DNA from: an uncultured Pseudanabaenaceae cyanobacterium
GTDB lineage: Bacteria; Cyanobacteriota; Cyanobacteriia; PCC-9006; JAAUQQ01
NCBI GenBank assembly: GCA_937949725.1
Contig: CALECT010000037.1
Coordinates: forward strand, 1-42,611
Length of the DNA: 42,611 nucleotides
Direction of reading: 5' to 3'
Shown here: positions 24,279-33,141 of the stretch, piece by piece
How positions within the stretch are numbered: position 1 is the stretch's first letter
Layout of the letters: each line of letters starts with the position of its first letter
Notes under the pieces: model-generated
Databases searched by the model: none
What the model saw: the letters and a program-made list of their open reading frames with translations, nothing else
Told to the model about the DNA's origin: nothing
Position numbers and translations under genes: made by a program

Positions 24279-25166
24279 ATGAAAGGCGTAATTAGGCGTG
24301 GGCTAGCTGTTGCTGGTGCAATATCCCTTCTGTTGCTGAGTGCGACTGCAACTTTTGCAGAAGCAAGTTTGCCTGGCGCTCCGAACACAAGGAGGGGACC
24401 AGATCGACGGCGAGGTTCTGGTTCTCGTTGCGGAACTTGTCAGCAAGCTCCGGGTTTATTTGCACTGGTCCCCACGTCGAACTCCAGCGCTACGCTTCAG
24501 GCTTACCCCAGTTTTGCTTGGCATGTACCGGAAACTGCTGGCGGGGAAACGCTCACGTTTATGCTCACTCAGTATTACCGTCTTGAAAAGCGGCAGGAGC
24601 CACTATTCGAAAAGAAGTTCCAGTTGGATGGTACGTCTGGTGTGATGAAGTTGTCCTTGGCAGACTTTGAGAATGCTCCTGCTCTAGCTGTAGATGAGGA
24701 GTATGTTTGGTTTGCTTTTATAGACTGCAATCCTCAAGAGTTTGGCGGCAATCTGGTCATCTTGGAAAGTACGGTGGTGCGCATGGCAGCAGAGCCAGAG
24801 TTTGTAGAACAGATGCAGCATGCAAAGACTCCCTTGAACCAGGCTCAACTCTATGGCTCGCATGGCTTTTGGCCTGATGCTCTCGAATTGTTGCTGCAGG
24901 AAAGAATCATTCAAGCTGATAGCCCAGTAGATCGACAAATTGTCGAGGCTGGTTTGAAAGAACTGCTAGCTTCCGTTGGTCTAGAGTTCTTCGCCAAACA
25001 ACCCCTGATGCAAACCTATAATCAGCCTGGCCATGACTATCAACCTGTAGAAGATAGGCCTGAGACTTGGATTTCTAACAAAAAGGAACCACCTCAAATG
25101 GCGTCCGTTACCCATTGGGCAGGCTGTGGCGGAGGGCCTGCGACAGCAGTGTATGCCGATAGCTGA
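24279..25166 (+). CDS. DUF928 secreted protein, second of a tandem pair
   Basis: About 295 residues from ATG 24279. A signal peptide (hydrophobic to TATFAEA) precedes the DUF928 landmarks: GPDRRRGSGSRCGTC, GLFALVPTSNSSATLQAYPS with FAWHVPE, EPLFEKKFQLDG, EEYVWFAFIDC, LNQAQLYGSHGFWPDALELL and LLASVGLEFFAKQPL. It keeps the RGxGSRCxxC Cys pair that the upstream paralogue has partly lost (one Cys at the ECR position). After the family ends near residue 245 it has ~45 extra residues ending in WAGCGGGPATAVYADS, with no known domain. A terminator separates it from the first copy, so they are paralogues under separate control. Function unknown; probably periplasmic or extracellular. Confidence 0.85.
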   Translation: MKGVIRRGLAVAGAISLLLLSATATFAEASLPGAPNTRRGPDRRRGSGSRCGTCQQAPGLFALVPTSNSSATLQAYPSFAWHVPETAGGETLTFMLTQYYRLEKRQEPLFEKKFQLDGTSGVMKLSLADFENAPALAVDEEYVWFAFIDCNPQEFGGNLVILESTVVRMAAEPEFVEQMQHAKTPLNQAQLYGSHGFWPDALELLLQERIIQADSPVDRQIVEAGLKELLASVGLEFFAKQPLMQTYNQPGHDYQPVEDRPETWISNKKEPPQMASVTHWAGCGGGPATAVYADS

Positions 25167-25243
25167 TTAAGCCTTTTCAAAACGACAGCTCTGGTCCAGA
25201 TCCCTGCCCTATACTGCTGGAGACCCTTCCGCCCTGACGGTCC

Positions 25244-26692
25244 ATGGCTCCTCGCAAAGCGATCAATCCCATTACCCTTTGGACCGAACGGCTGCTGGCT
25301 GCCGTTGTCGCGCTGAATGTCGCCTTGGTGCTGTTTGATCTCAGCTACGTTCCCTGGCGAAACTTCTGGCTCCACGGCAATGTCCAGGTGGCGGGACTAG
25401 AAGTGCAACTGCCCCTGCCCAACGTCACCGATCGCTACGATCCCATCAAAGGTATTGAGCCCCACCGCGATACCGAGGAATATCTTCGCAATGTGGACCT
25501 GCTCGATGTTGCTTTAGAAGCTAATCCCAACTCGCCCAAGGTGAAGCAGCAACTGAGCTTGTTGCAGGATTTGAGTGAGGACATGGTGGATGAGAATCCC
25601 TTTGCGATCGCCAATAAGTCCGGGACCCTGGAGAAAATTAAGAATCGAGTGCGCGATCGCCAGGGTGTCGAATCAGGTCGCATCGCTTTCAACCAATTCT
25701 GGTCCCCCACCAACTTCACTGCGAGTCAGTGGCGCGAAGAACTAGCCTTCTTCAACAAAGACATCCGCCCTCTGATTGAGACCAACTACTACCGTGGCAT
25801 CGGCGAAAACGGCGAATTCATTGATCGCTTCTGGCGCATCGATCTCCCCTTCCAGCTCTTCTTTCTCCTAGAGTTATTCATCCACGTCTACTTCATCAAG
25901 CTGCGCTACCGCAGTCTCTCCTGGCGAGATGCCCTACTGTGGCGTTGGTACGACCTGTTACTGTTCGTGCCCTTCTGGCGCTGGTTACGACTGATTCCCC
26001 TCACTGTGCGGCTGCAAATGGCTCGCATTGCTGACTTTGGACCCTTGCGACGGCAGTTTGGCCGAGGCTTCGTCGGCCTCTTTGCCGGGGAATTGACCGA
26101 GGTGATCGCGCTGCAAACCGTGAGTCAGCTCCAGCAAGGCATTCGCCAAGGCCGCTGGCTCCAGTCCGCCCTCGCTGCCAGCGAAAATCCCTATGTGGAC
26201 TTGAACGATACCAATGAGATAGAAGTTCTCGCTCGCCGCCTGGCCCAAATCATCGTTTACCAAGTCTTGCCCAAGGTCCAGCCAAACTTTGAGGCACTGC
26301 TGAACCATGGTCTCCAGGGCACCCTCCAGCGTCTGCCTGCTTACCAAATGATGCAAAATCTGCCGGGTTTCAACATCCTGCCCAACCGCATTACCGAGCA
26401 GTTAGCCTCCGGTGTATCCCAGGCCATCACCACCGCATCCCAAGGCACCTACAGCACCATCGCCACAGACGATCCCCAGGCCGCTGTCCTTCTAGAGCAA
26501 TTGGTAGATGAGTTTACGGCGGCCCTTGTGACAGCCCTTAAGGATAAGGAAACCCTCGTAGAAATTCAGACGCTGCTATGTGACTTTTTAGAAGAATTCA
26601 AGATCAATTACGTACAACGTGTGGCGGAATTTGATTTTGATGCGCTCTTAGAAGAAGCTCAGCAAATCAACCATACCCAGGGCAAACCTTAG
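25244..26692 (+). CDS. Membrane protein of unknown function, 482 residues
   Basis: I cannot name this family. The N-terminus has one hydrophobic segment (about residues 14-34, LLAAVVALNVALVLFDLSYV), then ~170 polar residues. A second hydrophobic block at about 208-228 (LFFLLELFIHVYFIKLRYR) is followed by WYDLLLFVPFWRWLRLIPLTVRLQMARI, with Arg residues spaced every three to four. That pattern recalls the S3-S4 part of voltage-sensor domains, but no pore motif follows, so it is not a channel by sequence. The C-terminal ~220 residues are soluble and helical. Codon use is more C-ending than in neighbours, and two GCGATCGC sites are present. It lies 78 bp after the DUF928 pair and upstream of rimP. 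Confidence 0.7.
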   Translation: MAPRKAINPITLWTERLLAAVVALNVALVLFDLSYVPWRNFWLHGNVQVAGLEVQLPLPNVTDRYDPIKGIEPHRDTEEYLRNVDLLDVALEANPNSPKVKQQLSLLQDLSEDMVDENPFAIANKSGTLEKIKNRVRDRQGVESGRIAFNQFWSPTNFTASQWREELAFFNKDIRPLIETNYYRGIGENGEFIDRFWRIDLPFQLFFLLELFIHVYFIKLRYRSLSWRDALLWRWYDLLLFVPFWRWLRLIPLTVRLQMARIADFGPLRRQFGRGFVGLFAGELTEVIALQTVSQLQQGIRQGRWLQSALAASENPYVDLNDTNEIEVLARRLAQIIVYQVLPKVQPNFEALLNHGLQGTLQRLPAYQMMQNLPGFNILPNRITEQLASGVSQAITTASQGTYSTIATDDPQAAVLLEQLVDEFTAALVTALKDKETLVEIQTLLCDFLEEFKINYVQRVAEFDFDALLEEAQQINHTQGKP

Positions 26693-26810
26693 CTCTGGGG
26701 AAGCTGGCTAGTGGCAGCGTAGGACGGCATGGATGTTTCTGTCTCAGACGGTAACATTTTGCTCGTTGCAGAACATTTTCGCTAAGCAGCGGAAAGCTTT
26801 GCGCTATGAT

Positions 26811-26914
26811 TGGCTCCAGCAAGGTTCTCAGTCCCATGGGTTTGGGATCTTGTTGCACATCCTGTATCTGACATAGGAAGTGGGCTCCTGGCCCGCTTTT
26901 TTTATTGCAAATTC
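26811..26914 (+). promoter_or_regulatory. rimP leader with terminator-like hairpin
   Basis: A candidate -10 (TATGAT, 26805-26810) starts a ~100-nt leader. It contains a proximal hairpin (TCCCA/TGGGA, 26831-26848) and then GTGGGC, a 5-nt loop, GCCCGC and seven T (26880-26903), ending 11 nt before the rimP start. CCCA of the first hairpin could instead pair with TGGG of the terminator stem, giving two exclusive folds. This looks like transcription attenuation of the operon, which encodes NusA itself, a termination factor. The regulatory role is inference. Confidence 0.55.
26880..26903 (+). terminator. Attenuator-type terminator before rimP
   Basis: Six-pair stem (one G-U) GTGGGC / GCCCGC with loop TCCTG, followed by T7 at 26897-26903. 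Its place directly ahead of the rimP ATG, rather than after a gene, argues for premature termination control. Confidence 0.7.
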
Positions 26915-27376
26915 ATGTCTCATCCCGTCATTCCCCAGGTTATGGCGCTGGCCCAGCCCATCGCGGCGGCTATGGATTTGGAAGTGGTCAATGCCGTTTT
27001 CCAAACAAATCAAAGCCCCTCCGTGTTGCGCCTAGACGTCAGCAGTAAGACTGGTGATACCAGCTTGGAACATTGCACTGAAATGAGTCGCTCCTTGGAA
27101 GAAGCGATCGAAACGGAGGCATTGCTCCCCGAAGCCTATGTGCTGGAGGTTTCTAGTCCAGGTGTTTCTGATGTACTAACCCAGGACCGGGACTTCGTCT
27201 CCTTTAAGGGGTTTCCCGTTGTGGTGAAAACCACAGAACCTCACAAGGGCCAAACCCGTTGGGAAGGTTCCTTAATGCGGCGCGAAGATGAACATCTTTT
27301 GCTGAATCTCAAAGGACGGCCCGTTAAAATTCCCCGCGACCTGATCCAAGAGGTTCGCCTCAGCGAGGGAGCCTAG
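26915..27376 (+). CDS. rimP: Ribosome maturation factor RimP
   Basis: About 153 residues from ATG 26915 (MSHPVIPQVMALAQPIAAAM); the open frame extends 35 codons upstream but that part is the leader hairpin region. RimP binds the small ribosomal subunit and helps it mature. The N-terminal domain shows LEVVNAVFQTNQSPSVLRLD and LEHCTEMSRSLEEAIE; AYVLEVSSPGVSDVLTQDRDF is the family signature at the domain junction; the C-terminal SH3-like domain begins at FKGFPVVV. The gene is followed by nusA after 106 bp, the order seen across bacteria. Length is normal. Confidence 0.93.
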   Translation: MSHPVIPQVMALAQPIAAAMDLEVVNAVFQTNQSPSVLRLDVSSKTGDTSLEHCTEMSRSLEEAIETEALLPEAYVLEVSSPGVSDVLTQDRDFVSFKGFPVVVKTTEPHKGQTRWEGSLMRREDEHLLLNLKGRPVKIPRDLIQEVRLSEGA

Positions 27377-27482
27377 GCAATCGGCTTTTGCCTCCCCACC
27401 TCTTCAATGGGTTCCTGTTACCCAGGCCCCAGGCCAACCCCCAGCTTTTCCATATCCCCCTGTAACTCGGAGCCCCTAAACC

Positions 27483-28916
27483 ATGACTCTACTGCCGCTG
27501 CCTAACCTGAATGCCATGATCGATGCCATCAGTGAGCAGAAAAAGCTGCCGCCTGAGGTGGTGGAAGAGGCTTTGGAAGAAGCCTTGGTCAAAGGCTATG
27601 AGCGTTATCGCCGCACCCAGGCCATGGGGGATGCCTTTGATGAAGACTACTTCCTCAACGTGGGCGTAGAGCTGGACTTGGAAGAAGAAGGCTTCCGCGT
27701 GCTGGCGAGCAAGAACATTGTGGAAGAGGTGGAAATTGCTGACCACCAGATCTCTCTGACGGAAGTACAGGAAGTTGCTCCTGAAGCTCAGTTGGGTGAC
27801 ACAGTGGTTTTGGATGTGACGCCAGAGAAAGAAGACTTTGGCCGCATGGCGGCGATCCAAACTAAGCAGGTGCTCTCCCAGAAGTTGCGCGACTACCAGC
27901 GCATGATGATCCAGGAGGAATTCAAGGATGTTGAGGATCCGGTCCTCAATGCCAAGGTGCTGCGCTTCGAGCGTCAGTCCGTGATTATGGAAGTGAGCAG
28001 TGGTGTGGGTCGTCCCCCAGTGGAGGCTGAACTGCCCCGCCGGGATCAGCTCCCCAATGACAACTATCGTGCTAACGCAACTTTCCGCGTTTTCCTCAAG
28101 GAAGTTTCTGAAACCCCCCGTCGCGGTCCTCAAATCATTGTGTCCCGCACCAATGCGGGTCTAGTGGTTTACATGTTTGAGAACGAGGTGCCTGAGATTC
28201 AGGATGAGATCGTTCGCATTGTGGCTGTCGCCCGTGAAGCTAATCCCCCAGGTCGTTACGTCGGTCCCCGCACCAAGATTGCAGTGGATACCTTAGAGCG
28301 GGATGTAGATCCGGTGGGTGCCTGCATCGGCGCGCGGGGATCAAGGATTCAGGCCGTGGTTAACGAACTCCACGGTGAGAAGATTGACGTGATTCGTTGG
28401 TCTCCTGATCCTGCGACTTATATTGCAAATGCGCTGAGTCCAGCTAGGGTCGAAATGGTTCGTCTAGTTGATCCCGAAGCTCGCCAAGCCCATGTGCTGG
28501 TGCCCGAAGATCAGCTCAGCCTTGCCATTGGTAAGGAGGGCCAAAACGTTCGTCTTGCTGCTCGCTTGACTGGTTGGAAGATCGATATCAAGGACATCGC
28601 CAAGTACGACTTTGATGAATATGTCATTCCGATGCCCACGGAATTTGATGAGCCGGAAGAAGAGCAGGAGCCTTTGGATGAGGAATTTGCAGAAGAGGCA
28701 GTAGCCGAAGAAGCTGTAACAGAAGAGGCCGTGGAGGGAGAAGCCACAGCGGAAGAAGGCGTTGAGGCTGTAGCTGAAACCGAGTTTGCAGAGGGAGAAG
28801 TTGCGGAAGCTGAAGCTGCTGAAGAGGATGTCGAGGAGGCGATCGCAGCCGATGAGACTACTGAAGAAGCTGCGGATGAAACGGAGCCAGAAGCTGAAAT
28901 TGCAGAAGAGGAATAA
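27483..28916 (+). CDS. nusA: Transcription termination/antitermination factor NusA
   Basis: A 477-residue NusA that binds RNA polymerase and modulates pausing and termination. The N-terminal polymerase-binding domain covers residues ~1-130 (PEVVEEALEEALVKGYERY). An S1-like domain follows (about 145-215), then KH1 (VGACIGARGSRIQAVVNEL, GARG loop near 283) and KH2 (LAIGKEGQNVRLAARLTGW, GKEG near 350). As usual in cyanobacteria, the proteobacterial C-terminal acidic-repeat domains are absent; instead residues ~389-477 form a low-complexity Glu/Ala-rich tail. The gene ends in a strong terminator, so it is cut off from infB, and the customary ylxR gene does not follow. Confidence 0.94.
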   Translation: MTLLPLPNLNAMIDAISEQKKLPPEVVEEALEEALVKGYERYRRTQAMGDAFDEDYFLNVGVELDLEEEGFRVLASKNIVEEVEIADHQISLTEVQEVAPEAQLGDTVVLDVTPEKEDFGRMAAIQTKQVLSQKLRDYQRMMIQEEFKDVEDPVLNAKVLRFERQSVIMEVSSGVGRPPVEAELPRRDQLPNDNYRANATFRVFLKEVSETPRRGPQIIVSRTNAGLVVYMFENEVPEIQDEIVRIVAVAREANPPGRYVGPRTKIAVDTLERDVDPVGACIGARGSRIQAVVNELHGEKIDVIRWSPDPATYIANALSPARVEMVRLVDPEARQAHVLVPEDQLSLAIGKEGQNVRLAARLTGWKIDIKDIAKYDFDEYVIPMPTEFDEPEEEQEPLDEEFAEEAVAEEAVTEEAVEGEATAEEGVEAVAETEFAEGEVAEAEAAEEDVEEAIAADETTEEAADETEPEAEIAEEE

Positions 28917-28975
28917 CGGCTTGGTGTAGCTAGGACTGTTCACTATTTTTGTGGTATTGCAACTCTCCGATGCTC

Positions 28976-29013
28976 AAGCCTCTGACTATGCTGTGTCATA
29001 GTCAGAGGCTTTT
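28976..29013 (+). terminator. Intrinsic terminator after nusA
   Basis: A perfect 15-bp stem (AAGCCTCTGACTATG and its complement) with 6-nt loop CTGTGT and a short T run. It separates rimP-nusA from infB. Confidence 0.9.
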
Positions 29014-29050
29014 CTCTGAAAGAATAGTGCGACAGAACTTGTCCTACCCA

Positions 29051-29078
29051 TTGCAAAACTAGCCAGACCGGCTATAGT
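29051..29078 (+). promoter_or_regulatory. Candidate infB promoter
   Basis: TTGCAA (29051-29056), 16-bp spacer, TATAGT (29073-29078), located just after the nusA terminator. A transcript starting near 29085 would carry ~460 nt of leader before the infB start. Confidence 0.5.
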
Positions 29079-29084
29079 TCATTA

Positions 29085-29545
29085 GGATAAGTATTAATGC
29101 AGGTTGACGAACTTCCCTCTAGAAGGGGCGTTGCCCAGCATTGAACGCGATAAGTTCCCAAATATGGGAAAGACTGAGAATGCCTGGAGGTAAGGTTTTC
29201 AGCTTGTAATCTAGGGAAAGGGTAGAGCGACTGCCACACAGACGCAGCGTCGCGGTAACCCTGAGGGTTTAAATTCCCCCGGCAATTTTTTGATAGAGCT
29301 CCACGCGAATTGGATGAATGGTGAATCGTCACGCGCCATTTCTCTGCTCGTTTTGACTCTGATGCATGTAGGCAAGGTTTGATTCTTGTCCACAACAGGC
29401 GAACCTCCTGCCGCGATCGCGAAGGAGTGGATTAGTGATGCAATGCGCTGTAAGCTACTGTTCCAGTCTATTTTTGTCGTTTAAAGGGCGGTAGACAGCA
29501 ATGGAACTCTAAATCAAGACCAACGGATCCCATAGGAAGGTGTTA
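29085..29545 (+). ncRNA. Long structured leader of infB (candidate regulatory RNA)
   Basis: A ~460-nt stretch without a convincing open frame, dense in short stems: TTCCCA/TGGGAA with loop AATA (29155-29170); GCGACTGC paired with GCAG..TCGC, with a 2-nt bulge, at 29227-29253; GGGT/ACCC enclosing that stem (29220-29261); and AACCC/GGGTT (29257-29269). TTGCC (29131-29135) can pair with GGCAA (29281-29285), which is directly followed by six T (29286-29291). This may form an attenuator or the 3' end of a ~200-nt separate RNA. I do not recognise a known riboswitch or RNase P, tmRNA or tRNA signature. From 29292 to 29545 nothing specific is seen except the infB ribosome binding site. Confidence 0.4.
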
Positions 29546-32500
29546 ATGAGCAAGGTAAGGGTATACGAGCTTTCGAAGGAATTAGGGGTAGAAAATAAGG
29601 ACGTGCTGGCGGCTTGTAAGTCACTCGAAATTGAAGTGAAAAGCCACAGCAGCAGCGTGAGTGAAGAGGATGCTGCACGCATTCGAAGCAAAGTGCCTAA
29701 GTCATCAGGCAGCACCACTGCTAAGCCACCCGCTAAGCCACCTGCTGCTAAGAAGCCCGTGGCCAATCGACCTGTTGCGAAGGGAGGCCCCGCAAAGCCC
29801 CCTATTAAGAAGAAGCAGCAGATTCTAGAGATCCGTCGTCCAGCTCCGGCTGCCCCAGAGCCTCCTGCATCGGCTGCAACCTCAGATCCCGCTCCGGCTC
29901 GTGCGGCAGCCGCTTCACCTGGTCGGCCCGCACCAGCTCGTCCTGTATCCCCTAGCCGACCTGGTTCTCCTTCCAAGCCGGTTCTGAATCGTGCGCCAGC
30001 CCCTCGTCCGAAAGGTCCTGCTCAACCTGATGGCGTTTCTACCCCAGCGGCTAATTCTGCACCTGTGGCTAGGAAAGAGCCCGTTCCAGCGCCCGCTGCA
30101 CCGAGTCGTCCTGAGCCCCCGTCCAAGCCGCGTCCTGCTGTTCCGCCTTCTCCCGTTCAACCTCGCCGTCTAGATTTGCTCAAGCGCAATTCTGGTGAGG
30201 TTGCTCGACCCGAAGGAGGAGGGACAGAGCGTCCGGTGAAGCGTCCGCGTTTGACCGTGAAGCCTTCTGCTGAGGGGACGCCTCCACCGATTGTTGAATT
30301 GCAACGGCCCAAGTTGGTTCGTCCGCCGTCTCGTCCTGTGGCAGCGGCTGAGGATTTGCAAGATACGAATCGTGCTCCCTCCCTGGACGATGCACCTCCG
30401 CTCCCAGGTCTAGAGCGTCCTCGCCGTCTAGATGCACCTAGTCGTCCTAGCCGACCTAGTCGTCGGGGGATGCGTCCTTCACAGCAGGAAGAAGAAGAGG
30501 AAGCAAAGCTCAAGGCTAAGAAGGCTAATCGCCTGAAGCAGCGTGTCCACATCATTGGCGATGACGATGATGATGATTTGCTTGATGCAACGGGTCGCCA
30601 TGGCGGTCCTGCTGCGCTGAGCCAGTCTCTGGCCCGTCCGCCCAAACCCAAGAGTATGCAGAAGGCAACGACAAGCAAGCCTACTGCTTCGCCTCAGCGT
30701 AAGAAGAAGCGCTCTGGTAAGACTGCGGGTGAGCGCCGTCGCGAGCGTTATCTCAGCCGTCAGGAGAAGACACCTCAGAAGCCTGAAATCGTCACCGTTA
30801 AAGGTGAGATGAGTGTTCAGGATCTGTCTGCTCTGCTCAAGACGCCAGAGGCAGACATCATTCGCATCCTCTTCTTCAAGGGGGTTGCGGTGACTATTAC
30901 CCAAACCTTGGAAGTTCCTGCGATCGAGCTGGTTTGCGAGGAATTAGAAATCTTAGTGGACCGTGAGGAGCGTGCTTCTGCGGCGATTAAGACCACTGAA
31001 ATCCTCAACGAAGTCGACTTGGAGAACCTCCAGCGTCGTCCCCCCGTTGTCACGGTCATGGGCCACGTAGACCACGGCAAAACCACCTTGCTCGACTCCA
31101 TCCGTAAAACGAAGGTTGTCGATGGTGAGGCCGGTGGCATTACCCAGCACATCGGTGCTTATCACGTTGACGTTGAGCACAACGGTAAAGACCAGCAAAT
31201 CGTCTTCCTCGATACACCAGGTCACGAGGCGTTCACCGCCATGCGTGCCCGTGGTACTCGCGTGACCGATATTGCCATTTTGGTGGTGGCTGCTGATGAC
31301 GGTGTTCGCCCTCAGACGATTGAGGCCATTAGCCATGCCAAGGCTGCTGAAGTCCCTATCATCGTTGCAATCAACAAGATTGATAAGGAAGGTGCCCAGG
31401 CTGACCGTGTTAAGCAGGAGCTCACTGAGCATGAGTTGGTTCCTGAAGAGTGGGGTGGTGACACTCCCATGGTTCCAGTCAGCGCGATTCAGGGAGACAA
31501 TATTGATGACCTGCTGGATATGATCCTGCTGGTGACGGAAGTGGAAGAGCTTTCTGCGAATCCTGACCGCCCTGCAATGGGTACTGTGATTGAAGCCAAC
31601 TTGGACAAGGCACGTGGCCCAGTTGCCACTCTGTTGGTTCAGAACGGCACCATGAAAGTGGGCGATGTTTTGGTCGCAGGTGATGTTCTAGGTCGTGTCC
31701 GTGCCATGGTTGATGACCAGGGCGCAACGGTAGACCAAGCTGCTCCTTCCTTTGCGGTTGAAATCTTGGGCTTAAGCTCAGTGCCTGCCGCTGGCGATGA
31801 ATTTGAAGTCTTCACCGATGAGAAGCAAGCTCGTGCGGTGGCTGCCGAACGGGCGAATGAGAAGCGCAATGCTCGCTTACAGCAAGCAATGTCTTCTCGC
31901 CGCGTCACCCTCAGCTCCCTGTCGGCTCAGGCTCAGGAAGGGGACCTGAAGGAACTCAACCTGTTGATTAAGTCTGATGTACAGGGTTCTATTGAGGCGA
32001 TTACTTCTTCCCTGGATCAGCTGCCCCAGGGTGAAGTTCAGCTCCGGACTCTGATGGCAACGGCGGGTGATATCTCGGAAACTGATGTTGACTTGGCTGC
32101 GGCAAGTGGTGCGGTCATCATTGGTTTCAATACCGAACTTTCCAGTACGGTTAAGCGTGCTGCTGATGAGGCCGGTGTTGATATTCGCGAGTACGACATC
32201 ATCTATGACCTGCTTGAGGAAGTCCAGGGTGCCATGGAAGGCATGCTGGAGCCTGAGATGGTTGCTGAACCTCTGGGTAGCGTTGAGGTTCGTGCGGTGT
32301 TTACGGCAGGTCGCAATGCCATTGCCGGTTGCTATGTGCAGACGGGTAAGGCGGTGCGTAACTGCAATATCAAGGTCCATCGCGGTGACAATGTGGTCTT
32401 TGAGGGCAACCTCGATTCCCTGCGTCGCGTTAAGGATGATGTTAAGGAAGTCAATACTGGCTTTGAATGCGGCATCGGCGTTGATAACTTCAACGACTGG

Positions 32501-32566
32501 AAGGAAGGCGATCGCATTGAGACCTTCCGTATGGTGAGCAAGCGTCGCACCTTAGCAACGGCTTAA
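29546..32566 (+). CDS. infB: Translation initiation factor IF-2
   Basis: About 1006 residues from ATG 29546, which has GGAAGG six bases upstream; GTG 29540 overlaps that site and is unlikely. IF-2 is the GTPase that brings initiator tRNA to the 30S subunit. Residues 1-50 form the IF2-N domain ([21 protein letters not shown]). A ~350-residue Pro/Ala/Arg/Lys-rich linker follows, long as usual in cyanobacteria. A second IF2-N-like segment ([19 protein letters not shown]) leads into the G domain: [18 protein letters not shown] (G1), DTPGHEAF (G3), NKIDK (G4). Domains II-IV follow, ending in a normal C2 domain. Downstream lies a terminator. Unlike in many genomes, it is separated from nusA by 629 bp. 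Confidence 0.96.
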   Translation: MSKVRVYELSKELGVENKDVLAACKSLEIEVKSHSSSVSEEDAARIRSKVPKSSGSTTAKPPAKPPAAKKPVANRPVAKGGPAKPPIKKKQQILEIRRPAPAAPEPPASAATSDPAPARAAAASPGRPAPARPVSPSRPGSPSKPVLNRAPAPRPKGPAQPDGVSTPAANSAPVARKEPVPAPAAPSRPEPPSKPRPAVPPSPVQPRRLDLLKRNSGEVARPEGGGTERPVKRPRLTVKPSAEGTPPPIVELQRPKLVRPPSRPVAAAEDLQDTNRAPSLDDAPPLPGLERPRRLDAPSRPSRPSRRGMRPSQQEEEEEAKLKAKKANRLKQRVHIIGDDDDDDLLDATGRHGGPAALSQSLARPPKPKSMQKATTSKPTASPQRKKKRSGKTAGERRRERYLSRQEKTPQKPEIVTVKGEMSVQDLSALLKTPEADIIRILFFKGVAVTITQTLEVPAIELVCEELEILVDREERASAAIKTTEILNEVDLENLQRRPPVVTVMGHVDHGKTTLLDSIRKTKVVDGEAGGITQHIGAYHVDVEHNGKDQQIVFLDTPGHEAFTAMRARGTRVTDIAILVVAADDGVRPQTIEAISHAKAAEVPIIVAINKIDKEGAQADRVKQELTEHELVPEEWGGDTPMVPVSAIQGDNIDDLLDMILLVTEVEELSANPDRPAMGTVIEANLDKARGPVATLLVQNGTMKVGDVLVAGDVLGRVRAMVDDQGATVDQAAPSFAVEILGLSSVPAAGDEFEVFTDEKQARAVAAERANEKRNARLQQAMSSRRVTLSSLSAQAQEGDLKELNLLIKSDVQGSIEAITSSLDQLPQGEVQLRTLMATAGDISETDVDLAAASGAVIIGFNTELSSTVKRAADEAGVDIREYDIIYDLLEEVQGAMEGMLEPEMVAEPLGSVEVRAVFTAGRNAIAGCYVQTGKAVRNCNIKVHRGDNVVFEGNLDSLRRVKDDVKEVNTGFECGIGVDNFNDWKEGDRIETFRMVSKRRTLATA

Positions 32567-32613
32567 TTCGCGTCGTTAATTGATTGAGCGGTTTTGACTG
32601 TTCAATGATCTGC

Positions 32614-32653
32614 AATCCCCTAGGCACTCGTTTGAGAGCCTAGGGGATTTTCT
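32614..32653 (+). terminator. Intrinsic terminator after infB
   Basis: AATCCCCTAGGC / GCCTAGGGGATT, 12 bp, with an inner CTC/GAG step across one mismatch, followed by TTTT. Confidence 0.88.
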
Positions 32654-32787
32654 ATGGCTGCATGAATGCCGTTCTTATGGGGTGGGTGGTTGACCCTGGG
32701 GAGCTGGCGACAACTCTTGGGCGCACAGAAAAGGCCAGGACCTCAAGAGCCACGACCTTTTCCATTGTCTACTTTTTCTGTGATGCT

Positions 32788-33141
32788 CTAAGAATTAGTC
32801 TTGCTGGGAGCTGCCGGTGATTTGTCCTTGGTTTTGGCTTGGTCCACGCGCAGTAACCAAACCATCAGGGCGATTACGCCGAGCTGTACAGCGAGATTGG
32901 GCAATGCCTGGGAAACATCGCGTCCGGCTAGGGCCTGGGTCAAAAAGATAAAGGCCCCCATGGCACCCGATGCAGCAAACCCGAGGTAGAAAAAGCGGCG
33001 TACTCCTCGGTAAGGAGCTTTGGTCTCTGCCTTGAGGCGGGCGTACTTTTCGGGGGAGAGTGAGGAGTGGGGAGGTTGTTTAGAGCTGGTTCTTTCCTTG
33101 GGGCGATTTGACGATGGGTTCGCGTTGGAGTCTTCTGCCAT
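32788..33141 (-). CDS. DUF3493 (LPA1/Rep27-like) membrane protein
   Basis: A 117-residue protein with a polar, Ser/Pro-rich N-terminus, then LSPEKYARLKAETKAPYRGVRRFFYLGFAASG, a first membrane span (~50-70), AGRDVSQALPNLAVQLG, and a second span (~84-102). This is the DUF3493 pattern as I know it. Plant and algal relatives (LOW PSII ACCUMULATION1, Rep27) help assemble or repair photosystem II, so a thylakoid role is plausible here, though the cyanobacterial protein is not well characterised. It stands alone, between the infB terminator and a non-coding region. Confidence 0.75.
   Translation of the reverse strand: MAEDSNANPSSNRPKERTSSKQPPHSSLSPEKYARLKAETKAPYRGVRRFFYLGFAASGAMGAFIFLTQALAGRDVSQALPNLAVQLGVIALMVWLLRVDQAKTKDKSPAAPSKTNS

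Noticed and set aside
27489..28133. 214-codon open frame antisense to nusA
   Set aside because: His/Phe/Leu-rich shadow of Glu/Gln-rich NusA codons.
29220..29285. tRNA-like sequence (GGGTAGAGCGACTGCC ... GGGTTTAAATTCCCCC) in the infB leader
   Set aside because: The D-arm-like and T-loop-like pieces do not assemble into a cloverleaf: the anticodon stem has a 9-nt loop and a bulge, there is no acceptor pairing, and the T loop lacks TTC.
28917..29539. Search for a ylxR gene between nusA and infB
   Set aside because: No frame on the plus strand carries the expected RRCxxCR and GRGAYxC motifs.
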